Under the pieces are notes generated by a model. It did not search any database, had not been told where the DNA came from, and saw only the letters and a list, made by a program, of their open reading frames with translations. The position numbers were made by a program, and so were the translations under genes. Below are positions 1-6,030 of a stretch of 8,300 nt of DNA, piece by piece. The DNA comes from Planctomycetota bacterium (GTDB lineage Bacteria > Planctomycetota > MHYJ01 > JACPRB01): NCBI GenBank assembly GCA_016200125.1, contig JACQFK010000323.1, positions 1 through 8,300 of the forward strand. The letters are read 5' to 3'. Positions within the stretch are counted from its first letter, which is position 1. Every line of letters begins with the position of its first letter.

Positions 1-375
1 GCCCGCCGGGACGCGGCGGAGGGACGCCTCGAGAAGCAGCGCGACGACCGGCCAGTAGAGCGATCCCAGGATCAGCGCGATGCCCGGGGCCTGCGGCGCG
101 GGCAGCCGGGCGCCCATCCAGGCCGCCGCCGCCAGCACCGGCGGGAGGAGGAGCGGGAAGAGCGTCAGCGTCCTCGCCAGGCTGCCCCTTGAGTGGGCGA
201 GCGTCAGCCCGACGGGCAGGCCGAGGGCGACCGCGAGCGCCGTCGCGCCGCCCGCCACGATCAGCGTCTGCCCCAAGGCGCGAAGGTGCAGATGGAACTG
301 TCCGGCGCCGAGCGCGGCCTCGAGGGCGAAGCCCGCGAGGGGCGCCAGCAGGACGAGTCCGATCGCGCGCGTCAT
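1..375 (-). CDS. ABC transporter permease, iron/2-AEP/thiamine type (N-terminal part, cut by window edge)
   Basis: This is the inner-membrane permease of a binding-protein-dependent importer, which would carry the ligand delivered by the lipoprotein encoded just upstream. The first 125 residues are visible and the frame is open at base 1. They show hydrophobic helices at about 5-20, 36-60, 68-88 and 97-116, and a segment LFPLLLPPVLAAAAW (72-86) that matches the 'LP..LPP.v.a.aW' signature of FbpB/ThiP-type permeases. The start ATG (375-373) overlaps the TGA of the binding-protein gene as ATGA, so translation is probably coupled. Fe3+ permeases are usually double-length (about 500 residues, two permease domains); the window cannot show whether this one is. 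The ATPase gene should lie further left. The permease class is clear, the substrate is not. Confidence 0.88.
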   Translation of the reverse strand, partial: MTRAIGLVLLAPLAGFALEAALGAGQFHLHLRALGQTLIVAGGATALAVALGLPVGLTLAHSRGSLARTLTLFPLLLPPVLAAAAWMGARLPAPQAPGIALILGSLYWPVVALLLEASLRRVPAG

Positions 376-1337
376 AGGCCCAGCGTGCTCTTCACCTTGT
401 CGAGGAGCGATTCCGACGCCGACAGCTTGCCCCAGTCGACCTTCATCGCGCGCAGCTTCGAGAGCTCGCCGGGCCCTCGGACGGGCATCTGGTGCGAGGG
501 ACCCTGCGAGAGCAGGCGCTCGGTCTCCGGGCGCAGCAGCCAGTCGAGGAAGCGCTTCGCGTTCTCTCCGTGGGGCGCGCCCTTGAGGAGGGCGGCGGAG
601 TTCGGGATCACCAGGGTCCCGGCGCCGTCCTGGTCCGGGAAGAGCATCTCGATCGGATCGCCGCGCTGCTTCCCGATCCAGACGTCGTCGGTGTCGGTGA
701 GGCCGGCGTCGCAGTCGCCGCGCGCCACGAGGTCGCGGACGTGCGAATTGCCGCCCACGAAGCGCGTGTCGTTGGCGCGGAGCGCGGCGAACAGCTTGAG
801 GACCGCCTCCTCCCCGCGGATCTGGGCGAGGGCGGCGACGTGCGCGGCGGTGGTGCCGAAGAGGGGATTGGCGACCGCGATCCGCCCCTTCCACTTCGGA
901 TCCGCCAGCTCCGCGACCGTGCGGGGCGGCTCCTTCAGGGTCCGCGTGTTGTAGACGATGACGCGCGCGCGGACGCCGAAGCCGGTCCACGCGTGGTCGG
1001 GATCGCGCCACTCGTCGGCGATCTCCGCGGCGGCGGGCGACCGGTACGCCTCGAGCGCGCCTTCCCTCTTGAGGAGCGCGGAGCGGGCGCAGTCGCCGCT
1101 CCAGAAGACGTCGGCCTGGGGATGGGCCTTCTCGGCGAGGATCCGGTGGACGAGACCGAGGGTCTTGGCCTCCTCGGTGTCGAAGACGGGCAGGACGCGG
1201 ATCCCCGTCTCCTTCGTGAACGAGCCGAAGATGTCCCGGGCGTAGAGGTCGTCCACGGAGGTGTAGACGACCACGTCGCCGCTTCGTGACCCGCAGCCGA
1301 AGAGGAGGAGGGCGAAGCCGAGGCACGCGGCTTTCAT
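372..1337 (-). CDS. ABC transporter substrate-binding lipoprotein, Fe(III) family 1 type
   Basis: A 321-residue periplasmic ligand-binding protein of the AfuA/FutA/FbpA-like extracellular solute-binding family. The start at 1337 gives a short lipoprotein signal peptide ending in LLFGC (Cys15), and a GGGAGG-type ribosome site lies upstream in the 29-nt gap. A longer open frame extends upstream, but it would lack a signal peptide. The mature protein begins with VVVYTSVDD (22-30), the usual first strand of this family, followed by ADVFWSGD (75-82), the hinge-type stretch VIVYNTRTL (126-134), ELADPKWKGRIAVANP (143-158), and late in the chain PDQDGAGTLVIPNSAALLKG (234-253) and the AKRFLDWLL helix. 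The site where FbpA-type proteins carry two adjacent iron-binding tyrosines instead reads LTDTDDVW (213-220), so iron is uncertain as the ligand. It forms an operon with the downstream permease. Confidence 0.92.
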   Translation of the reverse strand: MKAACLGFALLLFGCGSRSGDVVVYTSVDDLYARDIFGSFTKETGIRVLPVFDTEEAKTLGLVHRILAEKAHPQADVFWSGDCARSALLKREGALEAYRSPAAAEIADEWRDPDHAWTGFGVRARVIVYNTRTLKEPPRTVAELADPKWKGRIAVANPLFGTTAAHVAALAQIRGEEAVLKLFAALRANDTRFVGGNSHVRDLVARGDCDAGLTDTDDVWIGKQRGDPIEMLFPDQDGAGTLVIPNSAALLKGAPHGENAKRFLDWLLRPETERLLSQGPSHQMPVRGPGELSKLRAMKVDWGKLSASESLLDKVKSTLGL

Positions 1338-1366
1338 GGGAAGGCCTTTTCCTCCCGGGCGAAGGG

Positions 1367-1729
1367 CTACTTGGATTTGCCCGTCTTTTCGAGCCGGATG
1401 GCGTCGAAGTAGTCGCGGACGTAGTCGCGCTGGGCGGCCGGGACCTTCTGCTTCTGCAGCGCGTCCATGGCCTCCTCGGCGTACGCCTTCTCGACCTCGG
1501 CGTACTGCGTGGCGGCCTCGCCCTTGGGCGGCTCCCCCTTCATGAAGTAGGAGCCGACGTAGGTGCCCTTGCCGAGCTTGGACTTCACCTTGGACTTTTC
1601 CGTGTCGAAATCGGAGGGCGTCTCGGGGCGCTCGCCGTAGCCCTGGCCGGGTCCGAGCCCCTGGGCTCCCTGCTTCTCGGTGTCGCCTTCCTCCCACTCG
1701 CCGCGACCGCGGCCCAGGCCGTCGCCTTT
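1367..1729 (-). CDS. C-terminal part of the coiled-coil membrane protein, downstream of an in-frame TGA
   Basis: These 120 codons follow directly, in the same frame, the TGA that ends the 407-residue coiled-coil gene, and finish at TAG 1369-1367. The segment starts Gly/Arg-rich (KGDGLGRGRGEWEEG), then has a polar linker with GYGERPETPSDFDT, and ends in a helical part of about 75 residues (AEVEKAYAEEAMDALQKQKVPAAQRDYVRDYF). This layout, a Gly-rich linker and then a 'qkvP...r.yVr.YFd' helix pair, is what I associate with the C-terminus of membrane coiled-coil proteins of this kind. Codons are GC-rich at the third position throughout, so the reading looks selected. If the piece were a separate gene, the best start would be GTG 1588 (73 residues), which lacks a good ribosome site. 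I think it is the severed or recoded tail of the upstream gene. Confidence 0.62.
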   Translation of the reverse strand, partial: KGDGLGRGRGEWEEGDTEKQGAQGLGPGQGYGERPETPSDFDTEKSKVKSKLGKGTYVGSYFMKGEPPKGEAATQYAEVEKAYAEEAMDALQKQKVPAAQRDYVRDYFDAIRLEKTGKSK

Positions 1730-1732
1730 TCA
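1730..1732 (-). other. In-frame TGA codon interrupting a continuous reading frame
   Basis: The codon order is GGC TGA AAA GGC. Codons on both sides lie in one frame, from the ATG at 2953 to the TAG at 1367. The residue encoded here would be number 408, six after Cys402, in a region that already holds CPKC (388-391) and Cys402. A Cys or selenocysteine at 408 would complete a C-x2-C-x10-C-x5-C metal-knuckle spacing, and TGC to TGA is one base change. Directly downstream, GCGAC...GUCGC with an inner GGC-CUGG-GCC can fold into a short hairpin, but its loop lies closer to the UGA than in typical bacterial SECIS elements. A true stop, a sequencing error or a loss-of-function mutation is equally possible. 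Confidence 0.6.
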
Positions 1733-2953
1733 GCCTCCCTTGCCGTCGCAGCCGTCTTTGCTGCCGTCCTTCTTCTTGCCGCACTTGGGGCACTCGCCCT
1801 GGCCCTTGGCCAGCGCGTCGCTCAGGTCCTCGAGATCCTTGAGCGCCTCGGCGAGCTGCTCCTTCTCGCTGAGCTCGCCTTCCATCTTGCCGAGTTCCTT
1901 CTGGAGCCCCTCGAGATCCTTCTCGTCGCCCTCCTGCATGCCCTTCATGGCCTGGGCGAGCTTCTTCTCGATCTCGTTGAGGTCCTTCTCCTTGGCGAGC
2001 TTCTCGGCGAGGTTCTCCATCTGCTTGCGGAGCTTCTCGCGCTCGGCCGGGGTCATCTTGCCCTCCTGGAGGGCGTTGCGCATCTTGGCCAGCTCCTGCA
2101 CGGCCTGCGCGAACTTGCCTTCGCGCATCAGCTTGCCGAGCTCGCCCGTATCCCCGCCCTTCTCGCCGGCGGCCTTCTGCAGCTTCTCGGCCAGGGCGGC
2201 GTTCTTCGCGAGCTCGTCCTTGAGCTGCTTGAGCTCGTCGGAGAGCTTCGAGATCTGCGCCAGCGCCTCCTTGCGGTCGGGAGGCGGGTTCTTCTGGAAC
2301 TCGGAGGCGAGGGCGTCGATCTTCTTGATCGCGTCCTTGACCTTGTCCATCGGCCGGTCGTTCTTCTCGAGCTCCTTCTTGCGCCGTTCGAGCTTCTCGA
2401 TCGCGAGGGAGATCTCCTCCTTCTCCTTCTGCTTCTCCTTCTCCCGGGCGATGTAGCCGAAGACGTCCACCTGCGGGACGAAGTAGGAGACCGCCGCGAG
2501 GGCGATCGCGATGACCGGCGAGAACTTGAGCTCGCGCGGCGCCTGCATCGGGAAGAGGCGCGACGGCTTGTGCTCCTTGAGCTTCTCGCGCACGTCCTCG
2601 ACGAGGGCGAACTCCATGGGATGACCCAGGACGGGGATCGCGAGCGCGCTCGAGAGGCGCTCCTTCCAGCCCGCGCGGAGGTCGACCTCGGCCGCCGTCT
2701 CGAGCAGGTCCCGGCGGGGGAAGAAGAGCGCGACGAGACCGGCGAGCAGGATGATGCCGCAGAGGCCGGCCACGCTCTCCCGGACCGGGATCGTGACGCC
2801 GAAGAACTTCATCGTGAGGAGCCCGGCGAGGGCGGCGCAGAGCGCGTAGAAGGAGGTGCGGAGGGCGACGTGAACCGCGCGGACCAGGCTCTGCCGCGAG
2901 CGGGCGCGGCGGGCGAAGCGCAGGAGGTCCTTCCGTTCATTCACGACGTTCAT
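1730..2953 (-). CDS. Membrane-anchored coiled-coil protein with Cys knuckle, ending at an in-frame TGA
   Basis: I do not recognise a named family. The 407 residues (528 if the TGA is read through) start with a basic segment (ERKDLLRFARRARSRQ). Membrane helices follow at about 28-50, 60-78 and 144-160. Between the second and third lies the stretch DLLETAAEVDLRAGWKERLS (82-101), which resembles the 'a..vD.r.glkeRlstAle' part of large membrane proteins found in bacterial MoxR/DUF58-type gene sets. From 168 to about 383 the chain is almost pure charged coiled coil, rich in Lys, Glu, Leu and Ala. It ends with CPKC (388-391), Cys402 and a Gly/Asp/Lys-rich stretch. The long helix is probably cytoplasmic or periplasmic scaffolding; topology is not certain. 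The ATG at 2953 has only a weak AGGG ahead of it. The gene lies 85 nt after the zinc-ribbon gene and 29 nt before the transporter genes. Confidence 0.85.
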   Translation of the reverse strand: MNVVNERKDLLRFARRARSRQSLVRAVHVALRTSFYALCAALAGLLTMKFFGVTIPVRESVAGLCGIILLAGLVALFFPRRDLLETAAEVDLRAGWKERLSSALAIPVLGHPMEFALVEDVREKLKEHKPSRLFPMQAPRELKFSPVIAIALAAVSYFVPQVDVFGYIAREKEKQKEKEEISLAIEKLERRKKELEKNDRPMDKVKDAIKKIDALASEFQKNPPPDRKEALAQISKLSDELKQLKDELAKNAALAEKLQKAAGEKGGDTGELGKLMREGKFAQAVQELAKMRNALQEGKMTPAEREKLRKQMENLAEKLAKEKDLNEIEKKLAQAMKGMQEGDEKDLEGLQKELGKMEGELSEKEQLAEALKDLEDLSDALAKGQGECPKCGKKKDGSKDGCDGKGG

Positions 2954-3038
2954 AGAATACCCTACCGAAGGGGCCTCCTCAACTGCTATTCCTTAGACGG
3001 ACGGCCCCGGCAATCGTTCAGGCAATCCCCGATTCTTC
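2954..3038 (-). promoter_or_regulatory. Intergenic gap with possible promoter for the coiled-coil and transporter genes
   Basis: This 85-nt gap is the only real break in the minus-strand block before the coiled-coil gene. It is poorer in GC than the surroundings. TTGAGG, 17 nt, then TATTCT forms a weak sigma70-like match, but the -10 touches the annotated ATG. If that promoter is real, translation would have to begin at an internal codon such as GTG codon 4. An AGGAGG is present but about 20 nt from the ATG. An inverted GGGGCC/GGCCCC pair spans the middle without a T run. The evidence for any single site is slight. Confidence 0.25.
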
Positions 3039-3245
3039 CTACAGCACTTCGGCTTCCTCACACTTGGCGCAGACGTAGCCGATGCCCGTCGTCTCGACGA
3101 ACACGTAGACCTCGCCGCCGCAGCGGTGGCGCACCCGCTGGACGCGCGTCCACTGGTACTGCTCGAGGTTCTCCGCCTCGCGGTACAGCTTGCCCATCCA
3201 TTCGATCTTCTGGTTGAGCAGATCCGTCATCTTCTGGTCGTCCAT
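3039..3245 (-). CDS. Small putative zinc-ribbon protein (68 aa)
   Basis: An unrecognised small protein. The N-terminal 35 residues are polar and probably helical (NQKIEWMGKLYREAENLEQY). The C-terminal half has His40-x-Cys42, then a beta-like stretch (EVYVFVETTGIGYVCAKC) ending in Cys59-x2-Cys62, which together would make a four-ligand zinc ribbon. A strong ribosome site AGGAGG (3255-3250) lies four bases before the ATG and overlaps the stop of the lipoprotein gene, so the two are almost certainly co-transcribed. No signal peptide or membrane helix is present, so it should act in the cytoplasm. It may be an accessory or regulatory partner of the ATP-grasp/lipoprotein set; that role is inferred from position only. 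Confidence 0.72.
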   Translation of the reverse strand: MDDQKMTDLLNQKIEWMGKLYREAENLEQYQWTRVQRVRHRCGGEVYVFVETTGIGYVCAKCEEAEVL

Positions 3246-3253
3246 GGCCCCTC

Positions 3254-4279
3254 CTATGAAGAGAACCCGCCGGAGCTTCCGCCGCTTGAATAGGATCCGC
3301 TGCCGCCCCAGGCCCCCGACGAGCGGCTCCAGTAGGTGGTGTGCCAGTAGGAGTAGTGGGGGTACGAATGATAGTAGTGGGAGTGGTAGGTCGGGCTCGA
3401 GGTGTACTGGGCGATGCTGTCCTTGGTGAAGATCGTGCTGCGCGACGAGGGCGTGACGAGGGCCGTGTCGTAGGTGTCCGGCGCGGCCTTGACGTAGGTG
3501 AACTGGAGACCGTAGCGCGCGAGCTCGGCGAAATACTCGTTCAGGTCGTCCTCCTCGGAGCCCGCCGTGGTGCCGCGCGGATTGATGTAGACGATGCGGT
3601 TGATCCCGCGGTTCTTGAAGCCGGACGCCGAGGGGAAATCGGTGGAGGGATGGAAGAAGCGGTTGTCGAACTCGTGGGGCGAGGGGTCGAGCCCCTTCTG
3701 GCCCAGCCGAGAGCGCTCGAGGAGGAAGGCGGGATTCGCGGCGGCCGGCAGCGGGGCCGCCGACGCCGCCGCGGCGTGGTAGATCAGCGCGCCGAGCGGC
3801 CGCTCCAGGCGCAGGATGCCGAACTGGTGGGGCCAGTTGTTGATCGCCAGGACCGGCTGGAGGCCGAACTTCCGCAGGGACGCTCCCCAGGCCACCGATT
3901 GCTCCCCGGGCAGGTCGACGAAGACCGCGGCATCGCTCAGGTTGAACCCGTTGCCGAAGCGGACCGCCTGTGACTCCTGGAACGCGGTCCCGCTGTTCTT
4001 CAGCGGCATCGCCGCGGACTGGACCACCGAGACCGCCGCAATCAGCGTGGGTTTGTAGAAGGGACGCCAGGGACTGTCGGCCGGCGGCGCCCAGGCGAGG
4101 TGGAGCTCCTTCGCCTCGAGGTATTTCCTCCAGCTTTCGCCGTTGAGGCTGTCGGTCGAGACGGAGTCCTTCGAGAAGAGGTCCTGCGGGCGCAGGGCGT
4201 CGGGCTGCGACGGCTCGCCGCAGCCGATCGCGCCCAGCGTGAGCGAGACGAAGCCCGCCCTTCTCAGGTCCTTCCTCAT
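3254..4279 (-). CDS. Lipoprotein with His/Tyr-rich segment and Gly/Ser tail, partner of the ATP-grasp ligase
   Basis: A 341-residue envelope protein. The start at 4279 overlaps the ligase stop (ATGA) and gives a signal peptide MRKDLRRAGFVSLTLGAIGC with Cys20 as the lipidation site, although the -3 position is Ala rather than Leu. The open frame runs far upstream of this ATG, but only as a shadow of the ligase gene. Residues 50-270 look like a folded domain with many aromatic residues (WRPFYKPTLIAAVSVVQ at 71-87, RIVYINPRGT at 228-237). The last 44 residues are exceptional: a His/Tyr/Trp-rich run (YHSHYYHSYPHYSYW, 298-312) and then GSGSYSSGGSSGGFSS to the end. In enterobacteria the lipoprotein-like DUF1190 proteins YjfM/YgiB accompany the ligases YjfC/YgiC and also end in a low-complexity tail. 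I infer an analogous role but see no clear sequence match. Confidence 0.72.
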   Translation of the reverse strand: MRKDLRRAGFVSLTLGAIGCGEPSQPDALRPQDLFSKDSVSTDSLNGESWRKYLEAKELHLAWAPPADSPWRPFYKPTLIAAVSVVQSAAMPLKNSGTAFQESQAVRFGNGFNLSDAAVFVDLPGEQSVAWGASLRKFGLQPVLAINNWPHQFGILRLERPLGALIYHAAAASAAPLPAAANPAFLLERSRLGQKGLDPSPHEFDNRFFHPSTDFPSASGFKNRGINRIVYINPRGTTAGSEEDDLNEYFAELARYGLQFTYVKAAPDTYDTALVTPSSRSTIFTKDSIAQYTSSPTYHSHYYHSYPHYSYWHTTYWSRSSGAWGGSGSYSSGGSSGGFSS

Positions 4280-5445
4280 GCAGGCACCACCGCGCCCACC
4301 AGGGCGTTGAAGGCGATGAAGCCGTCGCGGGCGAAGCGGTTGTAGAGGCCCGCGTACTTCCCGTCGACGACGTAGGGCCCGAAGCAGCCGTAGACGGTCT
4401 CGCCGTCCACCTCGATCGGCAGGTTGTCGAAGCGCTCCTGGACGATCCACTGGTCGGGCTCCGAGGCCGGCCAGCCCAGCCATTCGGCCCACTCCTCGTC
4501 GCTGCAGTGGGATCCCATCAGGACCTCCTCGCCGATCCGGCCGAACTGCCGCTTGACGACGAGCCGGTCGCGCTCGCGGCGGTAGCGGTCGAGGTCGGCG
4601 GTCCGGAAGACCCCGGTCTTCGGCACGTGGCCGAGGATGAGCTCCCGCTCCGCCGGATCGAAGAGGTCGATCCGCTCGTGCCAGAGGGCCATCGTCTTCT
4701 TCGACTGGGGGATCATCGCGGTGAAGCCGTTGATCATGGGCAGTCCTCCCGAGCGCGCGGCGGAGAGGAGGGCGTCGAAGTTGTCGACCTCCTTCAGCCA
4801 CTCGACCGGGAAGAAGCGGTAGACGATGTCGATGCGCTCGCCGAAGGCCCGGAGGTCGCGGCCGTTCCAGACGAGGTTCTCGGGGTTGCAAAGGATGGCG
4901 CGGAGGCCGACGCGGTTCCACTCGCGGCGGAGGAACTGGCACTGCTCGAGGTCCTCGGCGTATCCCGAGGCGTAGCAGACCGCGACCGTGGGGCGGACCG
5001 TCTCGCGGCAGAGCGCCTCGGTCAGCCGTTCGACGACGCGGAAGCCGGCGGGGTCGCCGCCGATGAGGTCGTTGAGGCCGGCGCCCTCGTGGACGCCGCC
5101 GGGGACGTCGCAGTTGAACTCGGAGAAGCGCCAGCCGCCGGGCGTGCGGAAGGCGTCGTAGCGGGCGAGCGCGATCGGGAGCCGCCCCGTCTCGCACTCG
5201 ATCATGCGGCGGAGCTGCGGGTTGAAGCCGTAGAAGGAGATCAGGGCGGGATCGCGGAGGACGAGGTCGAGGGTGCGTTCGAGGAGCCGCGCGAAGCGCT
5301 CGGAGAGCGACGCGAGCTCGTCGAGGTCGCGGCGCGGGAGGCGGACCGGCTCGGCGAGGGCCGAGAGCCGGCCGTCGACGTAGGCGTTCCACATCAGGTA
5401 GTCGAGGGACATGCGGTCGACGATCGCCGGCGGCGCCATTCTCAT
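4276..5445 (-). CDS. Glutathionylspermidine synthase-like ATP-grasp ligase (YjfC/YgiC type)
   Basis: A 389-residue cytoplasmic enzyme of the family that joins a carboxylate to an amine using ATP, as in glutathionylspermidine synthase; the substrate here is unknown. Recognisable parts are GWRFSEFNCDVPGGVHEG (104-121), the counterpart of the family's E-[YF]-N-x-D-x-P loop; the middle strand IDIVYRFFPVEWL (205-217); DRLVVKRQFGRIGEEVL (293-309), the nucleotide-binding Lys and Gly-rich loop; WIVQERF (333-339); and AGLYNRFARDGFIAFN (365-380), the usual C-terminal signature. It has only the synthetase half and no N-terminal amidase domain, as in YjfC and YgiC. The start overlaps the stop of the preceding membrane gene as ATGA; an alternative ATG lies two codons in. 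It is followed by the lipoprotein, again by ATGA overlap. Known families with this pairing suggest that the enzyme modifies or works with the partner lipoprotein. Confidence 0.85.
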   Translation of the reverse strand: MRMAPPAIVDRMSLDYLMWNAYVDGRLSALAEPVRLPRRDLDELASLSERFARLLERTLDLVLRDPALISFYGFNPQLRRMIECETGRLPIALARYDAFRTPGGWRFSEFNCDVPGGVHEGAGLNDLIGGDPAGFRVVERLTEALCRETVRPTVAVCYASGYAEDLEQCQFLRREWNRVGLRAILCNPENLVWNGRDLRAFGERIDIVYRFFPVEWLKEVDNFDALLSAARSGGLPMINGFTAMIPQSKKTMALWHERIDLFDPAERELILGHVPKTGVFRTADLDRYRRERDRLVVKRQFGRIGEEVLMGSHCSDEEWAEWLGWPASEPDQWIVQERFDNLPIEVDGETVYGCFGPYVVDGKYAGLYNRFARDGFIAFNALVGAVVPA

Positions 5446-6029
5446 TTCAGCACCGTGACTTCGACGGACTCGATCCAGCGGGCGCCCAGCAGGCCGCTGC
5501 GCATCGTGATCTTCGCGACGGAGCCGGGGGTGGCGTCGGGCGGCACCTGAATCGTCCTCGGCACCTTCCAGCGGAAGTTGTGCTCCCAGTAGGGGGAGTC
5601 GAGGACCCAGGCCGAGTCGACCTTGTCGACCAAGGCGTGCTCGACGATCCGGCTGCCCGGGGAGAACATCCCGTTGGCGAGCTTGAAGGCCGGCTCGTAG
5701 AGGAGCGAGGAGACGAGGCCCGCCGGGAAGGCGATGAAGAGCGAGAGGAGGAAGCGGGAGATGAAGAGCCCTGTGCGGCTGCTCGACCCCGGGGCTCGGG
5801 GCGAGGGGCGCCGGCGGAGCCAGAGGGCGAAGGCGGACGCATAGAAGATCATGAAGCCCCAGGTCGCCGGCCAGAAGAAGGGGCTCTCCGAAAGGGTGGG
5901 GTACTTGCGGGTCGCCGCGCCGCAGAGGAAATAGGCGGGAAGGGCGGCCACCCAGAGGGCGATCGTGAGCCGCAGGCCCTTCGTGAGGCCCCGGCCGTGG
6001 TGGACCGATTTTCCGAACGGCTTCGTCAT
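5442..6029 (-). CDS. Unknown three-helix membrane protein of the DUF350/ATP-grasp operon
   Basis: I do not recognise this 195-residue protein. It has membrane helices at about 20-38, 52-71 and 88-112, separated by a basic loop (LRRRPSPRAPGSSSR), and then an extra-membrane domain of about 80 residues with beta character (SRIVEHALVDKVDSAWVLDS, later TIQVPPDATPGSVAKITMR and SVEVTVLK). The TIQVPPDATPGS stretch resembles an Ig-like or carbohydrate-type sandwich edge, but this is only an impression. The start at 6029 lies 1 nt after the stop of the DUF350 gene; a longer open frame upstream is a shadow of that gene. It ends by ATGA overlap with the ligase. Its conserved place inside so tight an operon suggests that it belongs to the same machine. 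Confidence 0.75.
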   Translation of the reverse strand: MTKPFGKSVHHGRGLTKGLRLTIALWVAALPAYFLCGAATRKYPTLSESPFFWPATWGFMIFYASAFALWLRRRPSPRAPGSSSRTGLFISRFLLSLFIAFPAGLVSSLLYEPAFKLANGMFSPGSRIVEHALVDKVDSAWVLDSPYWEHNFRWKVPRTIQVPPDATPGSVAKITMRSGLLGARWIESVEVTVLK

Positions 6030-6030
6030 G

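Noticed and set aside
1690..1729. A bacterial SECIS element after the TGA
   Set aside because: A short hairpin can be drawn, but in GC-rich DNA this is common. The apical loop is too near the UGA and lacks the usual early G, so it is not listed as a feature.
1286..3217. A 643-codon plus-strand open frame, rich in Leu, opposite the coiled-coil gene
   Set aside because: It is the antisense mirror of Lys/Glu-rich codons in a GC-rich gene (CTT/CTC from AAG/GAG). It has no recognisable domain and crosses three minus-strand features.
3328..3400. AGTAGTGGG-like imperfect tandem repeat on the plus strand
   Set aside because: Explained by the His/Tyr/Ser codons of the lipoprotein tail on the other strand.
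4507..5550. Long plus-strand open frame opposite the ATP-grasp gene
   Set aside because: Composition of Ala/Glu/Arg/Val only, no domain, and the opposite strand has clear ATP-grasp motifs; a GC-rich shadow.
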